Assembly (NCBI RefSeq): GCF_000091045.1 | Contig: NC_006683.1 | Location: forward strand, 43,941-107,940 | Length of the DNA stretch: 64,000 bases | Direction: 5' to 3' | From: Cryptococcus deneoformans JEC21 | Lineage: Eukaryota > Basidiomycota > Tremellomycetes > Tremellales > Cryptococcaceae | Shown: piece by piece, positions 1 through 13,181 of the stretch | Position numbering within the stretch: position 1 is the stretch's first letter | Layout: the number at the start of each line of letters is the position of its first letter | The notes under the pieces: model-generated | Told to the model about the DNA's origin: nothing | Databases searched by the model: none | Seen by the model: the letters and a program-made list of their open reading frames with translations, nothing else | Translations under genes and position numbers: made by a program

Positions 1-1219
1 ACCAAACCACTTCCGAACTCCTTTCGACTCTCACCATCTTTCTCACCTCCAAGAACCGAGAGATTGTCAAATCCGCTCTTGGTTTCGCCAAGGTCACCAT
101 CGTCTCTCTTCCCATCGCCACGCTTCGCCCTCACCTTCCTCAACTCGTTCCCGCCCTTCTCGGTTGGGTGCACGACCACAAGAATCACTTTAAGTCCAAA
201 ACTATCCATATCTTTGAACGACTCATCCGTAGGTTCGGCTTCGACGAAGTTTACGCCAACGCTGGTGAGAAGGTCGAAGAGAAGAAGGTTCTGGTTGGTA
301 TTAGGAAGAGGAAGGAGCGAGCTAAGAAGAAGCGAGCTGGTAAGGACGATGAGGAAGAGGAAGGTGGTAAGAGGCAAAGTATGGGCAACGCGTTCGATGA
401 TATCCTTTACAACTCCGACTCCGACTTGTCGTCTGATGAGGATGAGGATGCCCCTGCTAAGGGACGGAATCAGGCGCAGGGCAAGGGCCAGATCAAGGGC
501 AAGAAAGCTCAGCAACAGCAACAACAGCAGCAGAGAGAAAAAAGAGAGAAGGGAGATGTTTACATCCGAAACGACGAGGATGAGCCCATGGATCTCCTGT
601 CGAGATCAATTGCTGGTGGCGTCTCTAGTAAGTCATTCTATCATTCTAAACTATTATCATATTTCTAAGGCACATCTTGCAGCGAGTAACCCTGCTCTCC
701 AAGCTCCCCGGCGTAAACCCGGTCAGCTCGCCTCTAAATTCCAAACTGACAAGTCCGGAAAACTTATCATCACCGACGACAACTCTGCCGACGAGGCTGA
801 TCCTTCTGCTTCTGCCGGTGCTGCCTTTATGGCTAACGTTGCCAACACTACTGCTGATGGCACTTACCGCGATTCTCGAGGTAACTTGAAGTTCAACCGT
901 AACACCAAGCGAGCCCGAGAGGCGGAAGGTGATATATTGAGAGGTTTGGATGAGGAGGATGCAAAGAAGGAGAACAAAATGAGAGAAAGGAAGAAGATGA
1001 GGAAACAGCTTGGTGAAGAGTTTAGGGCCAAGGTATGTTTTCCTCCTCGTCTCTCAGCTCTGGATGCTGACTGGCTATTTCTAGCGAGCCGGTGGTGATA
1101 TCAAACGCGAAGGAGGACCTGATCCATACTCTTACGTCCCTCTCGGACAGACAGCGGGGAAGAAGGGAAAGAAAGGCAACTTCAACCTTACCAACAAGAA
1201 GAAGGGATCCAGAGGATAA
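1..1219 (+). CDS. RRP12: RRP12-like ribosome biogenesis protein, 3' end (5' partial)
   Basis: This is the C-terminal part of an Rrp12-family HEAT-repeat protein. In yeast these proteins act in late processing and nuclear export of pre-ribosomal subunits. The open frame enters at base 3 and reads a HEAT-like stretch (LPQLVPALLGWVHDHKNHF, then IFERLIRRFGFDEVY). A long acidic and lysine-rich tail follows, with a run of eight glutamines. Two introns interrupt it: 628-682 (GTAAGT..CAG) and 1033-1084 (GTATGT..TAG). The last exon ends in a basic tail and a TAA at 1217-1219. The basic/acidic tail after a helical repeat region is usual for Rrp12. The start lies outside the window. The family call is from recognised sequence style, without a search. 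Confidence 0.85.
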
Positions 1220-2030
1220 GTATTAGGAAGGTGCTCTCTTGGTTGTGGTAGCGTGTGGAACCGTCTTCAAAATTTGTCTCTTTCTTCCAGTATATCCCTC
1301 CTTTTTTCAATGTATGCATTTTAGAATCTTTGGTGATGCTAAGGGTGCCGGTGCTATACATGCAAGTGATGCAAGCTGATGAGTTCCATCTTCACTTACA
1401 GAAAGAGGCGCAATTTCTTCCATCACTGCATATATATCATCATCATTGTCTTCTTCAAAGAAGGCTGTCATCATGTCCGCGCCGTTCGTCTGCTATCTCC
1501 CACCTCTTTCACCTCCAAAGCAATACTTATAAACCTTAATAAAAATGCGCCTATAGGCAAGGCTATTAACCATTTTCATTGGAAGATTGCATAGCAATCT
1601 GGCCGATTGCATTTTCTCCTTTCTCACCGTCTGCAGGACTCATATTGGCCGGGATAAATCGAATAGCACAAAATACAGGTGGTTGAGGAACTTGATTGAT
1701 AGTCAACAAACCGTCTTAAATGATACCCAATACATGATGCCGTGATCGGAAACAGCAGTCACAGACGACCAGGAGTGGGCGCTCGGCTCGGCATAACACT
1801 TTCTACAGATTCCAGTAGACTAGTCTGTTGTTCCTCCCTGATCCTCGTATACTTTCTCGGCGTCAGCTCATCTCATCCACCTAGACATTTAGCGCTCGGC
1901 GCACGACCGGGGGACTTACCACCGCGAGGAGATCTGATATGTAGGTATGCTCTTCTGTGAAACCGGGATACTTGTCTATCAGATTACTCGCAAAGAAAAT
2001 TACCTTGTTTCTCTGTTTCCAGCGTCAGCC
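1220..2030. other. Intergenic, facing 3' ends
   Basis: This stretch lies between the 3' end of the RRP12-like gene and the 3' end of the zinc-cluster regulator, so the two genes converge. I see AT-rich 3'-UTR-type sequence to about 1.7 kb and no convincing coding exon. If the regulator has an additional terminal exon it would fall in 1800-2030, because its C-terminus as modelled is abrupt. Confidence 0.5.
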
Positions 2031-4511
2031 CTAACCAAGCTCATTTGTGGATAAGCGGAGTGTTGGGCGCACTAGTGATTCACCGTTGACCGCTAAACTC
2101 TCGCTCGGCATCCTATTCGCCCGCTCGTCAGCATCTCTAAGCCACCTTGACGTAGATAGAGCGTACATCTCGAGCATGCTCAGAACATATTTCTCCACCC
2201 AAGCCTTATCATTCAGTTCATCTTCCCTCTCCCCAACAGCCACAGCATATTGTCTTATCGCGAACCTAACCATCGCCTGTGAGACGAGGAGGTTGGCCTT
2301 GCACGTCTCAAAGACACCGATGCCATGATGACGAAGTCTAGGGGGCTCATTCCGCTTGTCTCCCAAGGCGGGGTCCAAGGGACTGGCCAACTGCAGGGGA
2401 GGAGGTAGGTTGTCCAGGATCCGCTGGAGTGCATTCCTAAAGTGACTCGTGGGGCGGATCGCGGGCCACATTGGAGGTAATGAGAGGTCCGACTGGATCG
2501 AGCTTTCTTTTGCAAGAAGCGAGCGATGGGCAGTGATAACCGCGCCGAGAAGATGAAAAATGCGTGAGACGTGATGAAAGCCGCAGAGGACCGAATAGAC
2601 CCCAGAGGGTTGGGGGAATGCGCCGGATGCGGTGATCAGGTTGTCGTCAACCTCCGACGGCCACGGGACGCGTACATCGGCGTCGACGATTTGGAAAGGT
2701 GCAGAAGTCAAGGCAGTAATGGTGCGATCGGAACCATCTGCGCAAGACCACCCAAGAGTCAGCAGACGGCAAATGCAGAACGTCGGACAGGCAGGATCTC
2801 AAATGATATGAAACGAACAGAGTAGCCAGAACAACCTCCTTCGTACCTCCAGCTCGATACGATCGGTGTTGACGCCCGCACTTCCTTCATCATGCAGCTT
2901 CAGCTCTTGTGCGAGTCGAATAGCCTTTGCTAACGCCACGTTCGCAGCGGTCGTGCTGCCCACGGTGCTCAGATAAATGTGATCACAGCTGACACACAAA
3001 GTCAGTGACCAGATGTCGGAACCACCCACCGGCTCTTGTGCAAGAGTGTGAACGTATCGAAGCTGAAACTCACTAGAGCGTCCTGCGCGGCCATCAGCGA
3101 GTTTCAGTACGGAGAAAAAATAGCTAGCCTCACGCAATGTCCGTGACAGTCACCACTTTGTAACTACGATTCTGTAATGCAACAGACGCGGCGTGGCATC
3201 GGCGGTGTAAGTGGCGGAGAGTGGGCACCTCCAAGAAGGAGAGAGCTGATCGGGGCAGCTGGATGATAGAATATGCCACTGGGAATATATAAGCAGCGGC
3301 CAGGAGGGTCGATGCGCCATATGGGGGATGGTGGCACTCAGTGAGGGATAATGATTCAGATTATGGAGAGACGCACCTAGGGAAAGCAGATACGCTCGCC
3401 AAGTTTGACTTCTCTCGTCCTCCCTGCTCATAAGCAACTGCAAGAACGTGGGCCAATGCATCACCGGCAACAGCGGACTATCTACTGTGTGAGAATTGTG
3501 CCAGTCGGTATGGACGTCGAGAAACCTACTAGAGATGCGTATGGTACGCGTGAAGGATCCGCATGAGCGTGCTCCACGGGATCCACTCCTCGATTCCTGT
3601 ATGCCGCACACCCCCTGGAGAAGCACTGGACAGAAGTGCAGAAGCAGAAGAGAGCCGGGCTCGGTCGGTGTCGTCCCTCAGCATGGGCCCCAAACCGGCA
3701 GCTTGTCCTGCCATCCCGGTGACGTCTGGAACGAGGGAGGCGAACTCAATGGGCTGGGGTTCGATCAGATTGTGATCCCAGGACCATTCATGTGGGGATG
3801 GCTCGGAGGCGGTGGTGGACTCGCCGACGCCGGCATGGAATAGAGAGCTCGAATTGATAGGTAGCCAAGACCAGTCCATCGCGGAGTCCGTATCCTGCCG
3901 CCGGGCATCTACCACCCAAGAACCGAGGCCAAGGCCCATATGGGCGGATCTGGTGGAGGGGAGAGCACAAGCAGGTGTCGTTGCGGCTAACGAGGGACGA
4001 TGGGGTCCAGAAGATCGAGGAAGGGTCACATCCAACGGTGCGGGGCTCTGGAGAGGTGGTTCTGACTGTGATTGAGATATGGACGCACGCCTTGGTGAAT
4101 GCGAGGCGTACTGTTGACCGGACACGTTATAGAGTCCCGAAGGGCGGGGGCGGGAGGGGGACGGGGTCATACTGTGACCGTGCGAGACCTGGGACGGCTG
4201 TGGGGAGCTGCTGGACACTTCCACCAGCTGAGGACGACTGTCGGATGTGGTTGTAGAAGGCTCCGCCGTATAGCTGAGGAGTCGTTTAGTAAGTCTCAAC
4301 GTCGACAGTGAGACCGTGCTTACCGGTTGACGGGGCCCGGTCTCCTCCTCTGGTACTTGTACTCGCATTCCTGATTTAACACGACGCAGCCCTCGCATCG
4401 TGTCGCGAGGGGCGATTTGATACACTTGACTTTTCTCCTTCGACAGAGGTCGCAAGAGAGTGGACGTTTCTTCGAAGTCGTCGTTGTCGCCGTGCGCTCG
4501 ATCGTTGACAT
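2031..4511 (-). CDS. Zn2Cys6 fungal transcription factor, candidate maltose/alpha-glucoside regulator
   Basis: Binuclear zinc-cluster activator. The cluster near residues 19-46 has the pattern C-X2-C-X6-C-X8-C-X2-C-X6-C (SCDLCRRRKVKC, then RCEGC and ending QEC). A Ser/Pro-rich linker follows, then a fungal_trans domain with hallmark segments YPLLPVMHWPTF, AYSIIQLPRSA, AIRLAQELKLH and EVRRRLFWLLYGSDRT. The start is the ATG at 4511; a longer frame upstream has no ATG. Introns inferred from conserved reading: 4323-4274, 3529-3478, 3376-3279, 3133-3073 and 2818-2738. The fourth uses an acceptor inside the GC-rich stretch at 3073. The gene is divergent from an alpha-glucosidase and near an alpha-glucoside permease, which suggests it controls them as MAL activators do in yeasts. 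That role is inferred from position. The 3' end (TAA at 2033-2031) may omit a last exon. Confidence 0.8.
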
Positions 4512-4980
4512 GGAGAGGGACGGTTGCAGCGCCCGTGGGGTGGCTGACTGGGGATGCCTGTGTCGAAGAGAAGCGGACAAGGCGGATAGCGAAAGCTTCC
4601 TATCAAATTCCAACTCCCCCTCCCCCTCACGCCTCTTTCAGGGCCGTCGCAGTGTACTCAGGGACACTGCAAGGAACGCCAAGGGTGGCCCCGCGTCCCC
4701 CGGGATCGACGCGGTAAAAATCACTCGGCAGATTGTCTTCGGGGTAACTCCGGCTTTGAGGTTGGCGAAATCACACACATAAAAACACCACAACCAAGAA
4801 TGACCCGTGATCGACGCGATAAAAATCACTCGGCGGATTGTCTTCGGGGTAACTCCGGGCGTTGTCGTTGGGGAAGTCCCACATATAATTACTTATAAAT
4901 ACGCGACTTTGAGTCGAGGAAAGCGCCCCATCACCTGCATTTACCTCCTCTCTCATCCTTTCATACGCTATCGCCCCCAG
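4512..4980. promoter_or_regulatory. Divergent promoter between regulator and alpha-glucosidase
   Basis: The 469 bp between the two start codons hold a tandem duplication (listed separately) and several CGG/CCG trinucleotides of the kind zinc-cluster proteins bind. An AT-rich segment (acttataaatacgcg, near 4890-4905) could serve as TATA region for the glucosidase. Bidirectional control is an inference from the arrangement. Confidence 0.6.
4704..4886. repeat. Two-copy direct repeat (about 77 bp) in the promoter
   Basis: Copy A is 4704-4780 and copy B is 4809-4886, offset 105 bp. Both begin gatcgacgcg and share a core of the form aaaaatcactcggc, agattgtcttcggggtaact and ccgg. Differences are scattered single bases plus a more diverged right end. 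Each copy has CGG, then 11 bases, then CGG, and then an inverted CCG seven bases further, so each contains a cluster of possible zinc-cluster half-sites. Confidence 0.85.
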
Positions 4981-7408
<2,428 letters not shown>

Positions 7409-7672
7409 CGAACCTATCATTATTCAATAGAGCTGCATCATGAAGCATGAATCTCGTAATTTCCGGATAATCGTCCCCAGTAGCATCACGACTAGCTCCC
7501 TTTAGCAAACATTTACACAGGTCACATGGATGTATGGTCATGTGCTGCCAGCAAGTGAATTAGCATTGAGTTTGTGAAGGCGAGAGCAAGAGCTTTGATG
7601 ATTTAGTCGAAGAGATATACGTTGAACGAGGAGGAACGGGAGTAAAATTTACTTTGTTTATACCAATCTGAT
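7409..7672. other. Intergenic 3' flank of the alpha-glucosidase
   Basis: A short non-coding stretch between the glucosidase stop and the left end of the inverted-repeat element. It contains 3'-UTR-like AT-rich sequence and nothing recognisable. Confidence 0.5.
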
Positions 7673-8288
7673 TGTCACAGGCGTCACGTCATTCAGCGTA
7701 GCTGCCCGGTGCTCAACTCGGATGGTGTAGAACTTGACCAATAAAGATGAAGGATTCACGCCTAGCAGAGCCGGACGGAAGAATTGCCAGGCTGACGGAA
7801 CAGGGGCTGGGCTTATAGAGGAAGGAATAGCCGGGGCCTGAAAGAGCGGAGCTGGACTAAGGGCTGACTGAAGCGACTTAAAAAGGGAGAATGCTCGGAG
7901 GCAAAGTAATGAGAAAGGACAACAGTATTGATTTACTGGGGACTATGAAAACTACGAAAAGCTATCTTCTTATTATGTACCTTCTTTCCGTCTGCGTACT
8001 CACCTCTCTCGGAATTAAGATGTTGCTAACTCATGACGGGGGCGACGCTGTTGGACCGGAGGGAAATGAACACTGACCAAGTGTCGGGAAAGAAGAGAAG
8101 AAAGCTGACGAGGCGAAAAGAAGGAAGAGGCAAGCCGAAGATGTTTTGTTGACTTTGCAAGAGTCAGGCGGTAATCCGCGGTCGCCTGAGGTGGAGGTTG
8201 TTTGGTTACGCCGGGGACAAGGTGGAATGACAGCCCGTTGCCCGGTAGTGGACGCCGAGGAGTACGACTCTTGCATAACATCGTGACA
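7673..8288 (+). repeat. Left terminal inverted repeat arm
   Basis: This 616-bp arm pairs in inverted orientation with 9202-9817. It ends inward at cataacatcgtgaca. Short frames reading out of the core into this arm have cognates in the other arm, which is explained by the inverted copy and not by coding. Confidence 0.85.
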
Positions 8289-9201
8289 CTGATAAAGCAG
8301 ACCAACTAGTGTGCTGGTGCCAATCGAGCAAAAGAAATCATGGTGTCTATGTACCGTTGTTGAGCGCATGTGGGTGAGCATGAAGCCTCTGTTGAACGAA
8401 GCCCCAGGCAACCTTGCGGATTCATCTCGTTTTCATCAACAGAACATCATCCTGATTCGCCGAGAATTGACGGGGCAGTTTCGGTCCCATTCGGCGAGCG
8501 GACCAGAAGATGTTCCATTCGGCGAAATTATTTCTGATCCAGTGCTCTTTTGTTTTGGCGAACATGTGCGGGCTTGCTGGCGGGAATTTTTGCGAGATCC
8601 TAATAAGCGTTTGATTTGATGGGGGCTTGGGCGTCTTTGGAGAAAGCCGAACACGGCGATATTTCGGCAAAAGGCGAGGAACGACTTCTGTGACCGCTCT
8701 TTTGTTTGCCGTTCCAGATTTTCTCGGGTGGTCAAGCAGATAAGCCGCCTTTCGCTTACCAAAATGGTCCGAAAAGTCTCACATACTCAGCTACTTCAGG
8801 ACTCAGTCCTCCTCTAATCAGAACGCACACTTCCAAACCGGAAAGAAGCCAGGACGCTGGCGATAGCATCGCCACGATTGCGATGGTGCCATGGAACAGA
8901 ATGACACCATTTCTGAGATCGTTCTCCTGAAGATGTCCAGAGAGAAATGGCGGGCAACGATTGAGAAGACCTCTGGCGAAACGTCATGCATGGCATCTCG
9001 CGCGCCTTGACAGTTACGACGGCCGATACAACACTTGATGATACCAGCGTAGATTCCTCCTTACCCCAGCATCTCCTCTTGTACACGTACCAAATTTGCA
9101 TCTCTTTTGGTTTCTTTGGCTCGTCGTTGACTACAACTCGATCCCCGCAGTCATTTAATGCGTCGGCGCATTGCTGTGCTTGATCACATAAAAAGCGGAT
9201 C

Positions 9202-9817
9202 TGTCACGATGTTATGCAAGAATCGCACTCTGCGGCGTCTTTAACCGGGCAACGGGATATTATTCCATCTCGTCCCCGAAGTAACCAAACAAACCTCCAC
9301 CTCAGACGACCGCGATTTATCGCCCGATTCTTGCAAAATCAACCGAGGCATCTTTCGGCTTGCCTCTTCTTTCGTTTCGCCTGGTCAGCACTCTCCTCTT
9401 CTTCCCCAACACTTGGTCAGTGTTCATTTCCCCCCGGTCCGACAGCTCCGTCCCCGCCACGAGTTAGCGGTAACTTTCTCCCGAGAGAGATGAGTAAGCA
9501 GAAGGAAGGAAAGGTATATAAGAAGATAGCTTTTCGTAGTTTTCATAGTCCCCAGAAAATCAATACTGTTGTCCTTTCTCACTACCTTGCCTCCGAGCAT
9601 TCTTTTCTTTTAAGTCGCTTCAGTCAGCCCTTAGTCCAGCTCCTGCTCCTTCAGGCCCTGGCTATTCCTCCCTCTAAGTCCAGCTTCTGTTCCGTCAGCC
9701 TGGCAATTCTTCCGTCCGGCTCTGCTAGGCGTGAATCCTTCATTTTCATTCGTCGAGTTCTACATCATCCGAGTTGAGCGCCGGGCAGCTACGCTGACTG
9801 ACGTGACGCCCGTGACA
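9202..9817 (-). repeat. Right terminal inverted repeat arm
   Basis: The 616-bp partner of 7673-8288. It includes a TATA-like ggtatataagaag near 9511, which could drive outward transcription. The corresponding site in the left arm reads ggtacataataagaag in the outward direction, so the motif is altered there. Confidence 0.85.
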
Positions 9818-9970
9818 GGATCATACAGACTAATGGTGGACGGAACGACCTGACGGAGTTTGTCTACTAGCTGTTCGTTTAGATAGATGATTACGTAGAC
9901 TTTTTTCGTTCAGATTCGTTCTATACCCTATATTCCATTTTCTTCTTTGTGGCTTTCTGGTCTTTCTTCA

Positions 9971-10101
9971 TCACTATTATCTTGTACACTGCTCCATAAG
10001 ACTTTTGCACGAAAGTGCTGAAGGAATACCAGGTATGTATCACTATCTTGCACACTGCTCTCTGAGATTGTTTGTACGAAGGTGCTGAAGGAATATACCA
10101 G
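9971..10101 (+). repeat. Imperfect tandem repeat, two copies of about 62 bp
   Basis: Copy 1 (about 9971-10032) and copy 2 (about 10040-10101) share cactat..cttg.acactgctc, a diverged middle, and cgaa.gtgctgaaggaata followed by ccag. They lie just outside the right end of the inverted-repeat element. No function is evident. Confidence 0.75.
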
Positions 10102-10222
10102 TTCAACACGACCATCTTGGTCCTGTTCCATCCCCATGGACTGAATTTCATGTCAATGTCGATTCTTTGATTGGTGACAGAGTAAATACCTGAGAAACCA
10201 TCAACTCCTGCAACGGTTGGAA

Positions 10223-10637
10223 ATGTCGCAAGCTAGGGTCGAGAGGAACCCATTGGAAGAAGACGAAGAAGAAACTGCCGAAAACGCGGTACATCGGGAG
10301 CATCGGGACACCCTTGCCAAGCAACTCCCAGCTTTCTTGGATATCCAAATTGTTGTAAGGTGTCTATGGATGCATGAAGAAAAGAAAGAGACTATCATAG
10401 AATCTAAAAGAAAATAGCCACGCAACTCCGATCCCACCACGCCACAAACGATCTCTCCCAGAACTCCGTACCTCAGGCTCCCATCTTCTCGCTCATTCAA
10501 CACAAATTAGTACCACCTCGCCTGGACGTCGTAAGGTATCTCGCTTGTGCAGCTGATGCCACGAATCGTGTACAAGCTCGTCAGGAATGTGTTCCAGCGG
10601 GTATAGGAGATCAACAAGGGCTCGGGTTCATCGACTG
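10223..10637 (+). CDS. Possible small spliced gene, function not recognised
   Basis: A possible two-exon gene. Exon 1 opens at the ATG at 10223 and reads an acidic helical start (MSQARVERNPLEEDEEETAE). A GTAAGG donor at 10355 and an acceptor ending at 10417 bracket a 63-nt intron. Downstream, a frame containing QAPIFSLIQHKLVPPRLDVV stays open to a TGA near 10635-10637. Joining the two with the consensus donor shifts the frame, however, and would end at a TAG near 10507. A weaker donor three codon positions earlier keeps the long frame. I do not recognise a family. It could also be a gene remnant. Confidence 0.35.
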
Positions 10638-10866
10638 ACAACCAAGCCGGACAGATCCACCCTATCCACTAATAGCATAATAGCATGAAGAACGCATTCA
10701 AGCTATATTGCTTCTAGGCGTTTGAATCACTATCATAATCCTTCATATATCTGAAACGGCACTAATTACCACATATTTGCAGCTATGCCTCCCTCGGTCT
10801 TTGCTAACCTTACCAACACCTCTCGCCACCGGATAGGTCCTTTGACCCCTTCCCCCCCTTCTCTCA
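10638..10866. other. Intergenic, convergent 3' ends
   Basis: A short spacer between the small candidate gene and the end of the permease. Nothing was recognised. Confidence 0.4.
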
Positions 10867-13181
10867 TTACTCCTCAGCCTCTTTGTCGACGACCGTGTCC
10901 TTGAATCGTCTAGCGGGAATGCCACGCTCAAACATGATGTCGAGCTCTCGATACGTTCTACCCTTGCATTCGGGCAATCGGAAGTACGCCCAAGTGGCGA
11001 TGAGCCCGGCGGATGCTCCCTACACAATCAGCACACTTTTCCCACCATGGTCTGAAACAAACGAACCCAGAAGAAACCAGCTTTTCCTTTCCAGTTCCAC
11101 GCGTCCGGGTTTATCTGGTAGGTGTTGAGGATTCCAGAGACGACACTGAGAATGTTGTAGAGGTTCCTAGATAGACCAACTGTCTTTGACCTCAGACGGG
11201 TTGACGATACTTCGCCTACGATACAATAGGCTAGCGGCTATACGGAGTCAATCCAAGCACAGTACTGCGGGGCAAAAATAACTTACGCCGACAGTGAAGT
11301 CATATACAAGAACCCAGATTAAAATTGCTGCGGCTTGACCCCAGCTAAGCCAGTTATGAGGGATTATCCACGTATTTCTTTGGGTACTCACGCAGCGTTG
11401 CTGTTGGTCTCTGCTGGGAAGGAGACCCCACCCACGACGAAAAGCCTGTTGTGTATGAGCTTAGTAAGGGGGAAAACGGGAGCCTTACAGAACAGTGAGG
11501 ACCACCAGACCGGACAAGTAAATAGTTCGCCGCCCAAAGTACTGAACCAACGAATGAGCTTGCTAATTACGATTGGAGGAACAAACTCACCGTAAGAGTG
11601 ATCCAAGAACCGCAAGTACCAACAAAGGCTAGTGCTGTAGTCCCAAGGCCCAGCTTGAAAGAATTTGCGGTACTGAGTCCAGCTGAGAATGATAATGTCA
11701 GGATTTGCCTTTCGAGCAAAGTGGATCACGAACCTTGCTGGAAAAAGTAAGTAGGTGTATTCGCAAAAGTACTACCGGCAAGGATCTGGGCAGCCCATCC
11801 CAGACACGCAATTTCCGTACGGCGAAGATCGCTGCCTTTGAAACAATCCTACCGAGGGTAAGCTTCGTCAATATGCAGGTGCAGTCCGCTTACGAAATAG
11901 CTGGAGCCAGTTTGATTCGCGAGCTCGATTTGGTTGGTACGGATCTAAAAAGCGTCAATCTCAAAAGCAAGAGAAATACAATAGGCTTACCATCATGGCT
12001 ACCGTCTGGGCGGGATCGGTGACATCGCCTCTCCTGGAAAGTCTCGCCACAGCCTGTTTCGCCTCTTCCAGTTTTCCTTTACGGACCAGGTACCATGGAC
12101 TCTCTGGCGCCAACGTTACGAGGATGAAGAGGGGAAGAGGCCAGAGCCACTGAATCGCAAACGGGATCTGACATCGGCGTCAGCTTTAATCCTGCGGGGT
12201 GTACGTGTCGGAGTCACTCTGTATCCCCATTGATCAGTCCGGGTCGAAGTGCTTTGCAATACCCCAGCAGCGATGAATTGTCCAATGACCCAGCACAAAT
12301 TGACATAGCTAGAGTTGATTAGCGTTCGGCGCATCAATGTACTCACGTTGTGAGGTAGCCACGTAATGGGACTGGCGTCACGTCACTTGCGTAAGATACC
12401 GCAGACTATGCTGATCATTGGTCGAGGCCCTGGTGGGAGTCGTGGAACTCACACTAGCAAAAGCTCCCCAGGGTAGACCGCAGAGCATCTGGCGACGAGT
12501 CAGCCATTACTTGATGATGAATATGCAGAGACTGACTTGTCCGACAAAGAGAACTTCGATATTAGGCGCAAAGAAGACGATAAAAATGAAGCCAGTAAGG
12601 GCGATGAGTGCCGCCTGGATTGTTCGGCGATATCCCCATCTGTCTTGGGCCCAGGAGCATGCAAAAATACCACTGTGACGCGTCAGCCTGTTGATATCCA
12701 CAGAAGGAATCCACGTACATGAAGCAGCCGATAGTTGAGGCTTGACCAACGGCAGTCTGCCAAGAGGGAGATAACTGGTAGCTGCCGGCACTTTCGGAAT
12801 AGTGTCCATACTTTTCACGATAGGTGGGCAGTCCGATGATGCTACCAAGCACTGGGTATAGTTAGGCACTGGGTATAGTTAGTACGAGGGACGATGTCAA
12901 GGCTTACAGCCGATGTCATACCCCTCCATGACGATGCAGAGTGAGATAGAGAAAGACCAGAAAGCTGCCTTGGGATAAACACGCAAGGCCTGCTTTAAAC
13001 CCATGGAGTGTTCGAGCTCCTCGGCAGCCATCGCATCGAGTCGAAGCTGATCCCACTGTTGACTGTTGGCTGCACCGGCATTCTCCAGGTGCACGATCGA
13101 TTTGTCAAAGTCCTTGCCATCCTTGTTATCTTCACTGTCCAAGGCGAATGCTTCTACGTTCTTCTCTTCGTTGAGGTTCAT
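10867..13181 (-). CDS. Maltose/alpha-glucoside permease, MFS sugar porter family
   Basis: Plasma-membrane proton/sugar symporter of the fungal maltose-permease type, about 540 aa with 12 predicted membrane segments. The N-terminus is acidic and hydrophilic, followed by GLKQALRVYPKAAFWS and EGYDIGLLGSIIGLP, typical of Mal31/Mal61 relatives. Other hallmarks are MLCGLPWGAFA, PVPLRGYLTTYVNLCW, PESPWYLVRKGKLEEA, LRRTEIACLGWAAQIL, GPLAYCIVGEVSSTRLRSKT and PECKGRTYRELD. The frame is intact across about 14 short introns; those I placed exactly are 12907-12852, 12718-12673, 12536-12489, 12452-12406 and 12346-12309. Stop TAA is at 10869-10867. It would import the substrate of the neighbouring alpha-glucosidase. 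Intron 1 has a duplicated 3' splice region (see repeat). Substrate assignment is from family resemblance. Confidence 0.9.
12849..12882 (-). repeat. Perfect 17-bp tandem duplication over a 3' splice site
   Basis: The units 12849-12865 and 12866-12882 are identical. On the gene strand each carries a CTAAC branch-type motif and a TATACCCAG acceptor of permease intron 1. The acceptor used in my model is the downstream one. Use of the other would add 17 nt and shift the frame. Confidence 0.9.

Larger units (their letters stand above)
7673..9817. mobile_element. Non-autonomous element with 616-bp terminal inverted repeats
   Basis: The left arm 7673-8288 and the right arm 9202-9817 are inverted copies of each other, each 616 bp. 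Roughly nine in ten bases match where I aligned them by eye, with small indels. Outer ends read TGTCACAGGCGTCACGTCA on the left and, in complement, TGTCACGGGCGTCACGTCA on the right. Inner ends also match (cataacatcgtgaca). The 913-bp core (8289-9201) has only short open frames without recognisable domains, so no transposase is encoded. I could not find a target-site duplication at the outer ends. Long inverted arms recall MULE-type or foldback elements; the class is unproven. It sits between the glucosidase and the permease of the maltose cluster. Confidence 0.85.

Noticed and set aside
7891..8076. 61-codon frame with a hydrophobic centre inside the left arm
   Set aside because: Not preserved in the inverted partner arm, so no sign of selection for coding.
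8311..8762. Overlapping frames on both strands in the element core, looked at as a possible transposase
   Set aside because: About 100 codons at most, with no DDE or zinc-finger pattern and no splice-linked continuation.
9214..9777. 187-codon open frame in the right arm of the inverted-repeat element
   Set aside because: Low-complexity Ser/Pro-rich translation with no family. The matching frame in the left arm is broken, as expected for non-coding repeat sequence.
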